Below, in pieces: positions 44,847 to 55,093 of a DNA stretch of 64,000 nucleotides; position 1 is the stretch's first letter, and every line of letters begins with the position of its first letter. This stretch comes from Sistotremastrum niveocremeum HHB9708 (Eukaryota; Basidiomycota; Agaricomycetes; Sistotremastrales; Sistotremastraceae). The translations under genes were made by a program, and so were the position numbers. The stretch covers positions 382,477 to 446,476 of the forward strand of contig KV419416.1 in assembly GCA_001630475.1 (NCBI GenBank), written 5' to 3'. The notes beneath the pieces are model-generated. The model worked only from the letters and a program-made list of their open reading frames with translations, was not told where the DNA came from and made no database searches.

Positions 44847-44853
44847 TTTTATA
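44847..44853 (-). promoter_or_regulatory. TATA box of CBM1 gene a
   Basis: TATAAAA on the minus strand, 32-38 bp upstream of the ATG, in the context GAGCTATAAAATGTCGC. The mirrored gene has TATAAAG at the same distance. Confidence 0.55.
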
Positions 44854-45522
44854 GCTCTCAACGAGCTCGGTAGGATGACAGACGTCCGTGAGCATTTGGA
44901 GTTAACGCTCCTCTATGAGATGGTTCACTATTCACGGGATGTATCGGATCCCAGGCCATGAAGTCAGGTGAACAAGAGACTCGAGGTTTGACCGGGACTG
45001 AATCCATCAGTTTGATTCCCGAATCCGGCAGAACTCCGACCAGGATTCGGCAACTCGATTTACACCAGCATCTCGAGATGCGAAGAAGTGATATGAATGC
45101 AGAAGACGACATAGACATTCCGCACATGCTCTTTTGATGATGCCAAGGACATGCCGGAGCGCCCTCATGGCTAAATTGCTGGCAGACTAGCCGAAGATCC
45201 ATCTTGTTCAATCTCACCATCGGCAATGCGCGATTGATTTGATGGTCGGGTCCAAATTTGAAATTGACTGACGCGCAGAACAGAAGAGTTCCGAGTGATT
45301 TTGGAAATGAAGATCATTCTCGGAGGATGATTGGTCGGCCGGAACCGGATGTGCGAGGTCTCTTGGTTGCAGTGCTCGATGGCCACGCCACATGACCATC
45401 TAGCAGGTAGATGGATGAGATATGATGTAGCGTGTATTGACAATATGATTATGTGAAATATGTAGAGCATCGACTGGTCGTCAGACGCAGGCGGGAGGAG
45501 CGTAAAGTGGACTGAGGATATC
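44854..45522. other. Upstream region of CBM1 gene a, then 3' flank of gene E
   Basis: About 44940-45050 matches, in inverted orientation, the region 57920-58000 upstream of CBM1 gene b. The inner edge of the inverted duplication therefore lies here. No gene is supported. Confidence 0.5.
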
Positions 45523-46831
45523 CTATGTGGCCTCCTTCTGTACGTCCGGGAGATCGGCGTAATGTGAATCAAACCACTCATTTCGATTTACAACGCCAGA
45601 AGGCTGCGAGGGAGATCGATCCCAACCCTCCTTGTCGTTTTTGGTGAGTTCAAAACTTCTGTACGAAGTCGACGAAAAGGTGTAATTTCCATGCACGATG
45701 AACAATGAGGCGAGTTTTGAAGGAGGTCCGACGATTTTTGGGAGTATCGAGATGTCGAATCCTAAATCGCGAGGAGTCTCAAATGAGAGAGCAAGCGCTT
45801 CTAAATGTGTCAGAAGACGAAGAGGACCGAGCGCGTTCGTGAAGAGATGTGTCGACCCTATAGGTGTGATTAATTTTTCGTCCTAGCTAAGTGGAGATAA
45901 CACAAGCATCTAGCTTACCATCAAAGATGTATAACGTGCAGTACGCCAAAAGACGTAGGTTAACGGCGGATGCTACGAGACTTTCACTGATGTGCACTGT
46001 CTCATCAGCATGGACGTTGCAGGATACGTCCGAGATATCAAGGGCGGTCAATTGTGTAGCAACCGAGCCCCAGGTGTTCGGGAGGTCCCTCAACGAGCTG
46101 AGTTCGAGTGCCATCACTGGTCGATTTTGCAAAAGTTCTTGGAATCTTTGTCCCGGAAGAGACCTGATTCTGGCGCGCTTCAAAGCTGGTAGGAGATCGG
46201 TGGATCTCAACGCGTCAACATCGAGCTTGGGATTGATGATCTCCATAGAAATTTCGGTAATGTTCTTCTGTTGCTCGAAGAAGCGCAAAGCTGGCTCATC
46301 GAGCACAATGGACGCGTGAAAGCTGAGAAGCAAGTTCTCGGAAATAGATTCACGCAGAAACGTGAACAGCTTCGCGGTTTCTATGAGGTGATCCGGGGCT
46401 TCTTGAATGGATAGTGAACGAAGATTGGTCATTTGGTTCAGTGGAAGATATGAGAAATGCGTGTGGAGCGATCTACCACGACGCCCAGAGATACCGTTGT
46501 ATCTCGTTACGCGCAACGCCTGCACGTATTTGGCAGCACGAGCCCGGAGAGCGCTGCAAATTTGGCCAGCCTGGGGTGTTTCGTTGACGAACTCGACATG
46601 CCGATATAAGACACGCTCAGCTTCTGCGTTGAAAGCTCTGCTCGTCACCAAAAGAGTGTAAAGGGCATTCTTTAGTGTTGCAGAATCGGAAATACTTGCT
46701 TCCAGTTCCTCAACAATGATGCTCAACACCTCGGGAGGCAGCATCGGTGATTTTGAAACCTCGCTGTTTTCTTGGGAATCCGGTGTTGCTTTTCGCTTTG
46801 ATCGGACGCGTCTTAAGGAGTGAGCCATCAC
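45523..46831 (-). CDS. Diverged F-box-like family gene E
   Basis: Two exons (45919-46831 and 45523-45857) with a 61-nt intron, about 415 aa. It keeps the family plan in a diverged form: LPPEVLSIIVEELEASISDS, AERVLYRHVEFVNETP, ARAAKYVQALRV, leucine-rich segments and a second exon ending near EWFDSHYADL. It lies in the spacer between the two arms of the inverted duplication and is clearly older than the A, D, F and B, C, G groups. The start is the first of two adjacent ATGs. It is a putative SCF substrate adaptor and looks intact. Confidence 0.75.
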
Positions 46832-47152
46832 GAGGATAGACTACAAGACCGCGACCCAGCTCGCGTTAGCTTAGATAAATTTGCAAGGCAGGACGATGGA
46901 CAAGTAGCGGAGTTTGGATTGACAGGGGGGATTCCCATTTTCGTCCATAAGAATGCCGGATGACATAATCAAGTCCTTTGTGTTTGCCGCTTGGTTTGCC
47001 GGGTTTGTACTTCCAAGTCTCCTTCCTTTGTACATTTACCATCGGGATTCAGTCCTTCGATATCAGCACCAAGGGTAAGTTGAAAGACTCTTTTTTTCAA
47101 TTTCAGTCTTTCTCGCTTCTCCTACCTTTCCACATCAGTCCACCGCAGCATC
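46832..47152. other. Divergent upstream region between gene E and the 47153 gene
   Basis: Holds the upstream sequences of two divergent genes and pyrimidine-rich tracts (for example near 47090-47150). No specific site is claimed. Confidence 0.4.
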
Positions 47153-48561
47153 ATGGTCGTAAACGGCATACAAAGTCTCCCTTTGTCTATCATGGGAAGG
47201 ATTATTTCCTATGCAGCTCATTCCAGTTCACAATATTCCAATCTCCCTACCTGGACGTCAACGGAGCACCTTGAGCTCGAATATCATGCCAATTGGCATT
47301 ATCCTAGGTTCGCGCTAAGTCCTGAGCTTGTAACACTTTCTTTGACCAATATTAACTCGACTACCCCTCTAGTCCTTTCACCGAGAGACTCAAGTTAAAC
47401 CTCAAAATTGCCTCTTGTTTAATGAACGTATGCAAATCTTGGGCTCATCTCTGCGCTCCATTCCTATATCGCCACCTCATAATTCGAAACACGCCGTCGT
47501 CCCGACGCATGTATCGTTCTCTGCACACTGCACCAAAGAGCTGGATAGAAGATCCAGAATTTCGATACGATGTGTCCGCCATAGGAGAGTGGGTTCACTC
47601 TATTGAATTCGAAGACGTCGAGGTCATGAGGTACAACATAAAGCACGAAGTCCTGAGCTGGGAACTTCAGCAGCCTAGATCTCCCGCGCAGAGAGACATT
47701 CATTTCTTCGACAGAGTGCTCATCTCATTGCGCTCTACAATGCCAAACGTGACGCTCATACGATACTCTCGAGCTTCATTGGACGAACTTCATCAGGCGA
47801 TGAGAGTTGCATACCCTACTCTTCCAAAAGTTCCATCGATGGATCCCCTCTCACCAACTCTGGATGAGAACATCTTCGAGAACCTCACAGTCCTCTCACT
47901 GCGTCTCAATGATGCGAAAGGAGTTCAGATGAATGCTGATAATCTGGAATATCCGTTCTTCAACTTCCCCAACCTGAAAGAGTTGAGCATAGTAGGACGT
48001 GCCCGCATATTTCTCTGGATCGAGCAATGGACCCTCCCTAAACTCGTTTCTCTCCATTTAGCGATGGAAGATAAAATAAGCTGGCGGATCCTAGAGACTC
48101 ACGGTGCAGCTCTCACCACATTGAGTTTGCAGCTCGAGGATCCGATTCCTGAAACGTACCGTCTGAAGATGCTTTGTCCCCGACTTCTCCACTTTTCAAT
48201 TTCCATCACCGATCTACCGAAATGGTCCGTTCGGACTGTCGGTCAAGGCGTAGACGCAGGACCGCACTATCACTTGCTATCGTTCTTGACAGTACATTCC
48301 AATCTCAGGAGCATGGCGTTCACCGCTCCTCACCTTATTCCTAACTTCGATAAATGGGTCATCGACTTTGCATTGACTCCCACTCTGCAATCATTGAGGG
48401 AGATTTGGATTCTGGGAGATTATCAGAGAGAGTCTGATTTCCTGAAATTCAGACGCACTCTAGCAGCTCGCGGAAGGCTGCTCTGGAAGAAAAGGAAAGG
48501 AGCGCAGCAGACGACGTTCTTTGACGGAAGGGGGAAAATTATTCATCCTTTGACTTTGTAA
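47153..48561 (+). CDS. F-box/LRR-type protein, second family
   Basis: Two exons (47153-47307 and 47373-48561) with a 65-nt intron encode 447 aa. The N-terminus carries a degenerate F-box (LPLSIMGRIISYAA), followed by a variable stretch and LKIASCLMNVCKSWAHLCAPFLYRHLIIRN. The latter resembles the second half of the agaricomycete F-box domain with its CxSW and LYRH positions. The remainder has leucine-spaced strands typical of LRR-like F-box proteins (for example LTVLSLRLNDAKG, LKELSIVGRARIFLWIEQW, LVSLHLAMED). It is not closely related to genes A-G. It is a probable SCF substrate adaptor; the substrate is unknown. It looks intact. Confidence 0.7.
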
Positions 48562-49613
48562 CCAAAGACCTGTATTGTCTGCATCTTTCATCTCTGTATT
48601 AGATCTGCCATGTAAACAAAGCTGCTTACCCCTCGTTTATAACATCTACTATAGTCCAGTAGCATTGCCAAGCAGAGGCTCTCGAGCTTGGAGGCTGGAC
48701 GGTGGACCCGAGTCAGCTCATTCGATTTGGCGCTCCTGTTTGAATCCTCCCGGAGATGAACATGAATTTTATTACCTATCCAAATAGATTCATCAACAGG
48801 AGCGCTGTATCTCTTTCAAACGTCTTGAGGCCTTCGAAGTTCGAACTGGGTCCAAACAAACCAACGGACTTGGCAATCGTGCGGTATCTCCGGCGATCAC
48901 CGAATTGGCAGAACGCGTCAAAAGGGTAACCGCGGCGCGCTCGCTGACTCGTCTGCCTCCTTCTCCTTCTATTCTGCTCGTATCCGTCTTCTCGTTATTT
49001 GCCCAATATGATGATCAAAGTGAAAGTGCGTACGCCGACAAGATACTCCCCAGTCGTAATATTGACCAGATAATCAGACGTTGACGGGGAAGGAGGTCAG
49101 CTTGCATTGTCCTAAGATCATCTTGACATGAAATCTGATTTGTCTGCATCAATTGGCAGATCGAGCTCGATATCGACGTTGATGATAAGGTGCGAAATGT
49201 GCCCGACGTTCTTGATCTATCATAAAGCTCATGAATGGCGTGTAGATCTCTCGTATCAAGGAGAAAGTCGAAGAACAGTCTGGTGTGCCGCCCCCTCAGC
49301 AACGTTTGATCTTCGGTGGCAGACAACTGTGCGTCTGCCTGCTCTCCCTATGTTGATTCACAATACTGATGTCACGATGCCGCCGATAATGTAGGCCTGA
49401 TGACAAGACCGCGAAGGAATCAAACGTCGCTGCTGGCTCCGTACTGCATCTCGTCCTCGCTCTCCGTGGCGGTCGATGATCCACTTGCCGATCAACGTGT
49501 CGATTGGCTCTCCGTCTCCTTTTCTTATATTGTCGTCTCGAATATCCGCTGTCTTAGATCCCTGCATCAATCTTCATCGCTTTTTGACCCCCATTGATTT
49601 TCTATTCGTGAGT
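48562..49613. other. Intergenic stretch, nothing supported
   Basis: Convergent 3' ends of the F-box/LRR gene (+) and the AlkB-like gene (-). Short frames on both strands lack splice or family support. Confidence 0.4.
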
Positions 49614-50348
49614 TTATGAGCCTGACTCCGGTTGGCCTACGATATCCGCTCCTTCAAGTAACCACCTCAACGTGACGCTTATCCGCCTTCGTCGCTCGAC
49701 CTTCTCGATGCCCTGATCGGTGGAGACGTCGTCGGCCAATCTTCCTTCTATCCCGTGCGTCCAATGATATCGAGCATCGCCAGTCAAGACGAGGACGCTT
49801 CCCTCCGGCAGGTATAGCTCATACGCCTGCTTATCTTCTCCATCGTCCGTCGCAACTCTGACAAACTGCATCGCGCATCCACTCCCCAAAGAAACCCCAA
49901 TAATCCCATCTCCAAATCTCCGCAATAGATCGACGTGAGGGCTGATCCCTTCGCCGGGATCATACATGTTTATGATCGCCTGACGGGCCCTCTGGGGATT
50001 GGGGGGAAATAAGAGGGCATATGTGTGATCGTCGAGATGTGGTCTCAGGATAGTCGAGAGTGATGTGAGGAGAGTTTCGAGGAGAGGGGGAAGGCCGTAT
50101 CCTTGTGAACCTGCCCGTCCGAAGAGCATGATTTGATTCGTTTTGTGAGATGACGAAGACGGTGAAAAATACGTTTCGTCGAGCGAAGTGTACAGTGTGA
50201 TACAGAGATCATGGGGAAGATGGATGGATTGGTCGAAGAATAGACCTGGAATTGGAGGTGCAGTGCGAGATGCTACTGGCGACGATGGCTGCAAATTATC
50301 GTCGACATCATCAAAGAGCGAGTCAAGGTCGGAATCAGAGTCGGTCAT
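49614..50348 (-). CDS. AlkB-like 2-oxoglutarate/Fe(II) dioxygenase
   Basis: A single exon of 244 aa starting MTDSDSDLDSLFDD; a further in-frame start upstream is less likely. The double-stranded beta-helix has the family order NMYDPGEGISPHVD (iron ligands H138 and D140), then GVSLGSGCAMQF, GSVLVLTGDARYHWTHGI (ligand H198) and RRRRISVTLR (2-oxoglutarate-binding arginine). This matches eukaryotic ALKBH proteins, which remove alkyl groups from nucleic acids or proteins. The N-terminal acidic tail and short length do not allow a subfamily call. No RNA-recognition or methyltransferase domain is fused, so it is not a full ALKBH8. It stands next to the SAP18 gene and looks like a normal host gene. 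Confidence 0.83.
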   Translation of the reverse strand: MTDSDSDLDSLFDDVDDNLQPSSPVASRTAPPIPGLFFDQSIHLPHDLCITLYTSLDETYFSPSSSSHKTNQIMLFGRAGSQGYGLPPLLETLLTSLSTILRPHLDDHTYALLFPPNPQRARQAIINMYDPGEGISPHVDLLRRFGDGIIGVSLGSGCAMQFVRVATDDGEDKQAYELYLPEGSVLVLTGDARYHWTHGIEGRLADDVSTDQGIEKVERRRRISVTLRWLLEGADIVGQPESGS

Positions 50349-50410
50349 AACAAGACAAATATTAGATATCACAGATTACATGCACTAAAGACATATTTAC
50401 TACTAATATA

Positions 50411-51753
50411 CTACCTCCTTCGTCTGGGAGGTGGGGGTGGCGACCGAGTGCGACTACGACTACGGGACCTAGACATACTTTTGGACATGCTTCTGCTCCT
50501 CGACATCGACCTCGTCCGGGAACGTGTTCGGCTTCGTGATCTCGACCTGGAACGACTTAACGATCGTCTAGCATCTCTGAACCTTTCCCTCTCTCTAGGC
50601 CGTTCCCTCTCATTGCGGTACCTGTCGCCATATCTCGGAGCTGGCGACATCTCCCTCCGATCCCGTCTTCGACCACCTCCACCTCGCCCAAAATCACCAC
50701 CACCCCGACCTCCGCCTCCTCCACGACCATTATACGGCCTCTCTCTATCCCTGTCTGCGTCTCGTTCTCTCGGCCCACGTTCCCTCTCACGGTCTCTGAA
50801 ACCGTCTCTGGGGCCATCTCTGTCGCGATCACGATCCCCGCCGGGCGGTCCACCTCGTCCAAGACCAGGGCCCGAAACACCAGGTCGAGCTCTCCAGTGA
50901 GCAGATCCTCTCCCAGCACCAGGTCCACCACCCAACGAGCCAGACCCTTGCGGCCCTCCCCATCCCGAATCTCCTCTCCTTCCATCCGGTCCCGCACTGA
51001 GAGGTGCATTCCATTTCCCACTCGGCGCACGATCAGTCGACCCGTTCAACCCTGCTGATCCTTTGATCGATAGGGGACCAGCGGCGAGGCCAGCCGTAGC
51101 GTTCTTGGGAAGGATGACGGAAATGAGCATATAATCTCCTGGCACGAAACGAAGTTCGTCGAGCGTCCTTTCCGCTTTTAGTTTCTCCAGTTCTTCGGGT
51201 GTAGGTTCGATGAGACCAGATGCGTCTGGTGTGATGTTTTCAGCGATGTTTTTCTCGACGGCGTCGACTGCTGCGATGAATGAGCCTGGGTCGCCAAGGA
51301 TGTCTCTTGAGTAGACTATCCCTAGCTCTTTTGAGGTGAAGGCACCGCGGTTTGTTGCGTCTGCATATAAGACGCGGAATGCATAGCGAGCGAGAGGATG
51401 TCGGAATTCGATAGTGGAGGGAGCAACAGAACGGAGGGTGGTAATTAGTTCGCGAAGGGTAGCATCTTTCCTGTCCTGCTCGTCAGCACATATACTAACT
51501 TCAAAGCGTCGAAAGGAGGCGAACCAAGTATAGAGCTGATGTTCATCAGTTATAGGAGGAGTTCCATCTTCAAAAAGGTTCAGTGAATGGAAACCACCGA
51601 TTTTGACAAATGCGCGGATTAGAAAGGGTACTGTCTAATGAATCACTTTTAGTAAATGTAGCAAATTTGGGGCCAGTACAAGATACGAACCTTCGATCGG
51701 TCGACCGTCGACAGCGAGTCGTTTTCTGGAGGCGGGACCGCGTCGACTTCCAT
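50411..51753 (-). CDS. SAP18 homologue with RS-rich C-terminal tail
   Basis: Three exons (51691-51753, 51525-51634, 50411-51470) encode 410 aa. Residues 20-175 form the SAP18 fold: PFLIRAFVKIGGFHSL, then DEHQLYTWKDATLRELITTLR across the second junction, HPLARYAFRVLYAD, and VPGDYMLISVILP. Only the 54-nt intron at 51471-51524 produces the invariant YTWKDATL block. SAP18 is a subunit of the Sin3 histone deacetylase complex and of the exon-junction-associated ASAP/PSAP complex. The C-terminal 230 residues are glycine-rich, then arginine/aspartate/glutamate-rich, ending in arginine-serine dipeptides. The animal protein is about 150 aa without this tail; RS tails favour splicing partners such as RNPS1. 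It looks intact. Confidence 0.85.
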
Positions 51754-51817
51754 CTTTCGCGACGACACAGAACGAGTAGAAGCGGAGTTTCAATTCAACT
51801 TTTCCTTGGGATTTCTA

Positions 51818-52177
51818 TGGTGCGGGCCACTTAGTCACCACTACTTTTGTATAGCGCCTACTGCTCATCCAGAAATGGTAATGGGGCTTATCCCTCTAAC
51901 AGAAATGCTTGTATTGACGAGAGGAACAAATCTGTAAGAGGGATTCCGCAGATTCTCAAAACTGACGGAGTTAGAGACTTTTGTCCGGACCAAATTGGCC
52001 GGAACCCTTAAGTTCCCCTATTGGGACGTCCCGGACATGATGCCCGATATTTCCGTGACTCGGATTCGACGTTTTTGGCTGAATTTGAGTGTCCAAAATC
52101 TGAAAATTTTCCCAGATCCAAATTGGCCGGGCGCCTAATGCTATACACAAGTAGCGGTGACTAAGCGTCCCGCACCA
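51818..52177. mobile_element. MITE 4, TA-flanked
   Basis: A 360-bp non-coding element with about 40-bp imperfect terminal inverted repeats beginning TGGTGCGGG and ending CCCGCACCA. It is flanked by TA (51816-51817 and 52178-52179). It lies between the SAP18 start and the NADAR stop. The TA duplication fits Tc1/mariner relatives. Confidence 0.72.
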
Positions 52178-52305
52178 TATTCGTTTTAGGGAATGGTACA
52201 GCGAGGATAATAATACAGGGGTGTCATAAGGCCGTTAAACGCGCGTAAAAATCAGAGATGAAGATTGCAGTCAGAGAAGTGAAAACCATAAAACATAAAA
52301 CCCAA

Positions 52306-54010
52306 TCATGGCCCTTGTCGTAATCCCATCCCGCCGAGTTCCATCAATATTCTTCCTCGAACCCTTTCGAGGCTCTTTCCAAGTTCGTTTCTCCCTTCGA
52401 GAGGATTAGGAGGGAGACTGATTGCTCCCCAGAATGTATCTCGCTTCGAGAGATAGATCATAGGTTTAGGATGAAGAGCGAGTAGCTGCGTCCTCAGATC
52501 TTCCCTCTGAGTAAATTTCAAATAAAGGACTTCATCCATCTACATATCATGAGCCAAGTTTGCATCGGCTCGGAGACGTGACATACCTTTGCGAACATCA
52601 CCTGCTCCCAATCCGGCCGAATCGCGCTCACATCTCCCGGGTCAAGCGTCTTGAGGAAATGTGATACCTCCCTAGCCTTGTTCCCACATTTTCGGATTTT
52701 ACTGGCAATATCGGGTCTTGCATCAATATACTTCATCGCCTCCCAAAGGTGATACGCAGTCGGGTAGATTTTGTTGTCATAATGAACCGGGAATGCTGAT
52801 ACATGCGAAAAGGGGTGCGATCGTTCGAAGTAGAAAGGTTCTCCAACGCTGCCGCCTTGCAGGCCGGGATTCAGTTGTGATGGAGCGAGGAATTGTGAGC
52901 CCGGTGTTTGCGGGAATTGGGGCTGGGGAGGTTGAGGTAGGATATTCGATTGAGAAGGCATCATCATCGGCGTTGCTCCGGGTGCACCAGCTAATGGCGG
53001 ACCAGGTATAACACCTTGCGTCTCTCCTCCGCCTGCTGGCGAGAGGTTCGCGTTAAGATTGGGGAACGGTGATCCATCTGGGAGGGTCCACTGTCGATTC
53101 GAGAGATTCGCAGGGATATATGTCTGCGCTCGATGAGTCATTCGCTCTTCTTCTAACCGTTGTCGTCGGCGCTCTGCATCGCTCAATACCATGTTAGACG
53201 TCCCAGGCGGGATGTATCCTGGTCTATATTGGCGTCCATTCGGATTGGAATTCCCATCGCCAGCGCTGAAGGAGCGGAATACGCGTCCTCGTTTTCTTTG
53301 GGATTGAGGTTCATCTTGATCGCGTGCCCCGCCATTACGATATTGTGAATGCGATCGCGTAGGCGTAAGTGGTGGTCGATTGCCCATGAATGGAGTCCCA
53401 TCAGGATATGTCCACTGAGCTGCAGTCATATCTGATCGACCGCGAGCGTGACCCGGAAGTCTGCCAGCATGCTTGCCCCGTCGTCGATCATCGGCGAACA
53501 AAGGACCTTGTCTCTCTTCTTCTTCCTCTTCCTCATCGTCTCGACCACGCCCTGTGAGAGCCGTGGTGAGACTTCTGAATAGTCCCTTCCGTTTTGGTTG
53601 TTCATCTCTTCGATCAAGATGTCCATTAGCGAATCGAGATGAAGAAGCCGAATGTTGTCGATCATGGCCATTAGGTCTTCTTTCGCCCTGAGTATTGAAA
53701 TAGCTATTCACGTCATGCAATCGCGGTAGTGGCTCTTTCGGAGGGACAGGTAATGGATTTTGGCCGGCGTATGGATATCCAGCTACATTGTCGATTCAGT
53801 ACTCCGAGTCATAGCGCAACGGTCAGTTAAAGGGAACGTACGATCATCCATGCGGGGTATTTGTTGGAAACGCCTAGGTCTCCTTGGATCATAGTCTCCC
53901 CCTCCAGCAGGATATTCACCTGGTCGACCTTGCCAGTACGGATATCCAGCCTGAGTCCCACCGTTCCAAGGTCCCTGTTGATCTCGCGGGGACGAAGATG
54001 ACGCGCCCAT
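52306..54010 (-). CDS. NADAR-domain protein with long disordered N-terminus
   Basis: Three exons (53842-54010, 52587-53782, 52306-52539) with 59- and 47-nt introns encode 532 aa. The first 370 residues are glycine/proline/arginine-rich and low in complexity. The C-terminal 160 residues match the NADAR fold: FYFERSHPFSHVSAFPVHYD, then KIYPTAYHLWEAMKY, KVREV-like NKAREVSHFLK, WEQVMFAKMDEVLYLKF, LLALHPKPMIYLSKRDTFWG and NELGKSLERVRGRI. NADAR proteins such as YbiA cleave N-glycosidic bonds in riboflavin intermediates and act on ADP-ribosylated bases. The conserved SHPFSN-like region, central W and ERVR block are all recognisable. It looks intact. Confidence 0.8.
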
Positions 54011-54583
54011 CTATGAACTGCTCCAGACGGAGTGACACGTATGACAGTGATAACGATTGCGCTCTTGATAACGACTTCGATGCTTCAGTCGGTCCTTTGA
54101 GAGGTTGAGATTTGATGCGAGCCAGGATCGGATTCAGAGAGCCACGAGGCAAGCGCTATAGCCGCCCGGCGATTTTCCTATTCGAGAATGCGGAAAGTTG
54201 ACGAACCCAGCGTTGATTCCAAAGTTGATTCATCTGAGCCATCAAATGGAGTGAACGCAGTTGTTACGGAGTGTGCTCTTCACTATGGATAGAAGTTAGG
54301 TTTTGGGAGATCGAGAACCGGGCTCCGACTGGCTTTGAAGCATGCATCGTCTGGCAACATGTCATGCATGTCATGGGTCAAGGGTTGGTGAAAATAATCT
54401 CATGAATTTTCATATTAGGCAAGATGGAGTAGGGGGGCGACATAATGGAGCTTATTAGGACTCTAAGCAGTGCACAAATTGCAAGGGAGCAGTTGCAAAA
54501 CTCGTTTACTATCATGGCAGCATTCATACAGGACGAATGTTACATCGCGTCCGGATACTTTCTTTGTTCCAATGATATCACGT
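54011..54583. other. Intergenic stretch, nothing supported
   Basis: Upstream of the NADAR gene and downstream of the small secreted protein gene. No repeat or RNA gene was recognised. Confidence 0.4.
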
Positions 54584-55093
54584 TCAACAACAATTCTGTA
54601 CTAATGGTGCACCCATGACCAAGACAAATCCATGCCATTTATACCAGGAGTCCTCTACGACATCATGGTCAATAACGGACCGTGCGCTCAAACCAAAGTA
54701 CTCACAAGTTAGTTCCCAAATTTCTCCTTCAGGACTGATATTGAGACACACGCTCAAGTCACCCGATGGCCAGATAAGGGTCGAAGGGCATGAATTCCCG
54801 AGGTGAAGTGTGAAGGGAAGTGGAAGGAAGTTGACGTTGGAAACGCGAAGCGATTCGTACGGGAAAATGTTACAGATGTTCCTCGCCGACGACGTGCTCA
54901 ATTGGATGTTGGTACATGGACTCGCGCAGTTGGGGTTTGCGCATAGAGTGAGAGTCCATACGTCCCCCGCGAGAGGGTTTATGGTCTCGTTGAAAACGGT
55001 GGCTGGCACGAGGGAGCTGCCGGGGGTGATGGGGTTGGAGAAGACGGTATGGCATAGGCCAAGCGCGAGGAGAAGGTGAGAAGCTTTGAACAT
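54584..55093 (-). CDS. Small secreted cysteine-containing protein, unrecognised
   Basis: A single exon of 169 aa. The N-terminus (MFKASHLLLALGLCHTVFSN) is a clear signal peptide, cleaved near residue 19. The mature part has about eight cysteines, including the cluster CANPNCASPC, with strand-like segments but no recognised enzyme motif. Size, secretion signal and cysteine content resemble fungal small secreted or effector-like proteins. It is a single-copy gene in this window, next to the host NADAR gene. Confidence 0.6.
   Translation of the reverse strand: MFKASHLLLALGLCHTVFSNPITPGSSLVPATVFNETINPLAGDVWTLTLCANPNCASPCTNIQLSTSSARNICNIFPYESLRVSNVNFLPLPFTLHLGNSCPSTLIWPSGDLSVCLNISPEGEIWELTCEYFGLSARSVIDHDVVEDSWYKWHGFVLVMGAPLVQNCC

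Larger units (their letters stand above)
38456..45180. repeat. Inverted segmental duplication, left copy
   Basis: Gene order C, D, X, CBM1-a here is mirrored as CBM1-b, X', F, G at about 57900-64000. Coding and intergenic sequence both match in reverse orientation. X stop to CBM1 stop spans 285 and 284 bp in the two copies. The inner edge is near 45180, judged from similarity upstream of the CBM1 genes; the outer edge is at or beyond gene C. Confidence 0.8.

Noticed and set aside
50448-50900. Leucine/arginine-rich + strand protein
   Set aside because: Antisense by-product of the arginine-serine-rich tail of SAP18.
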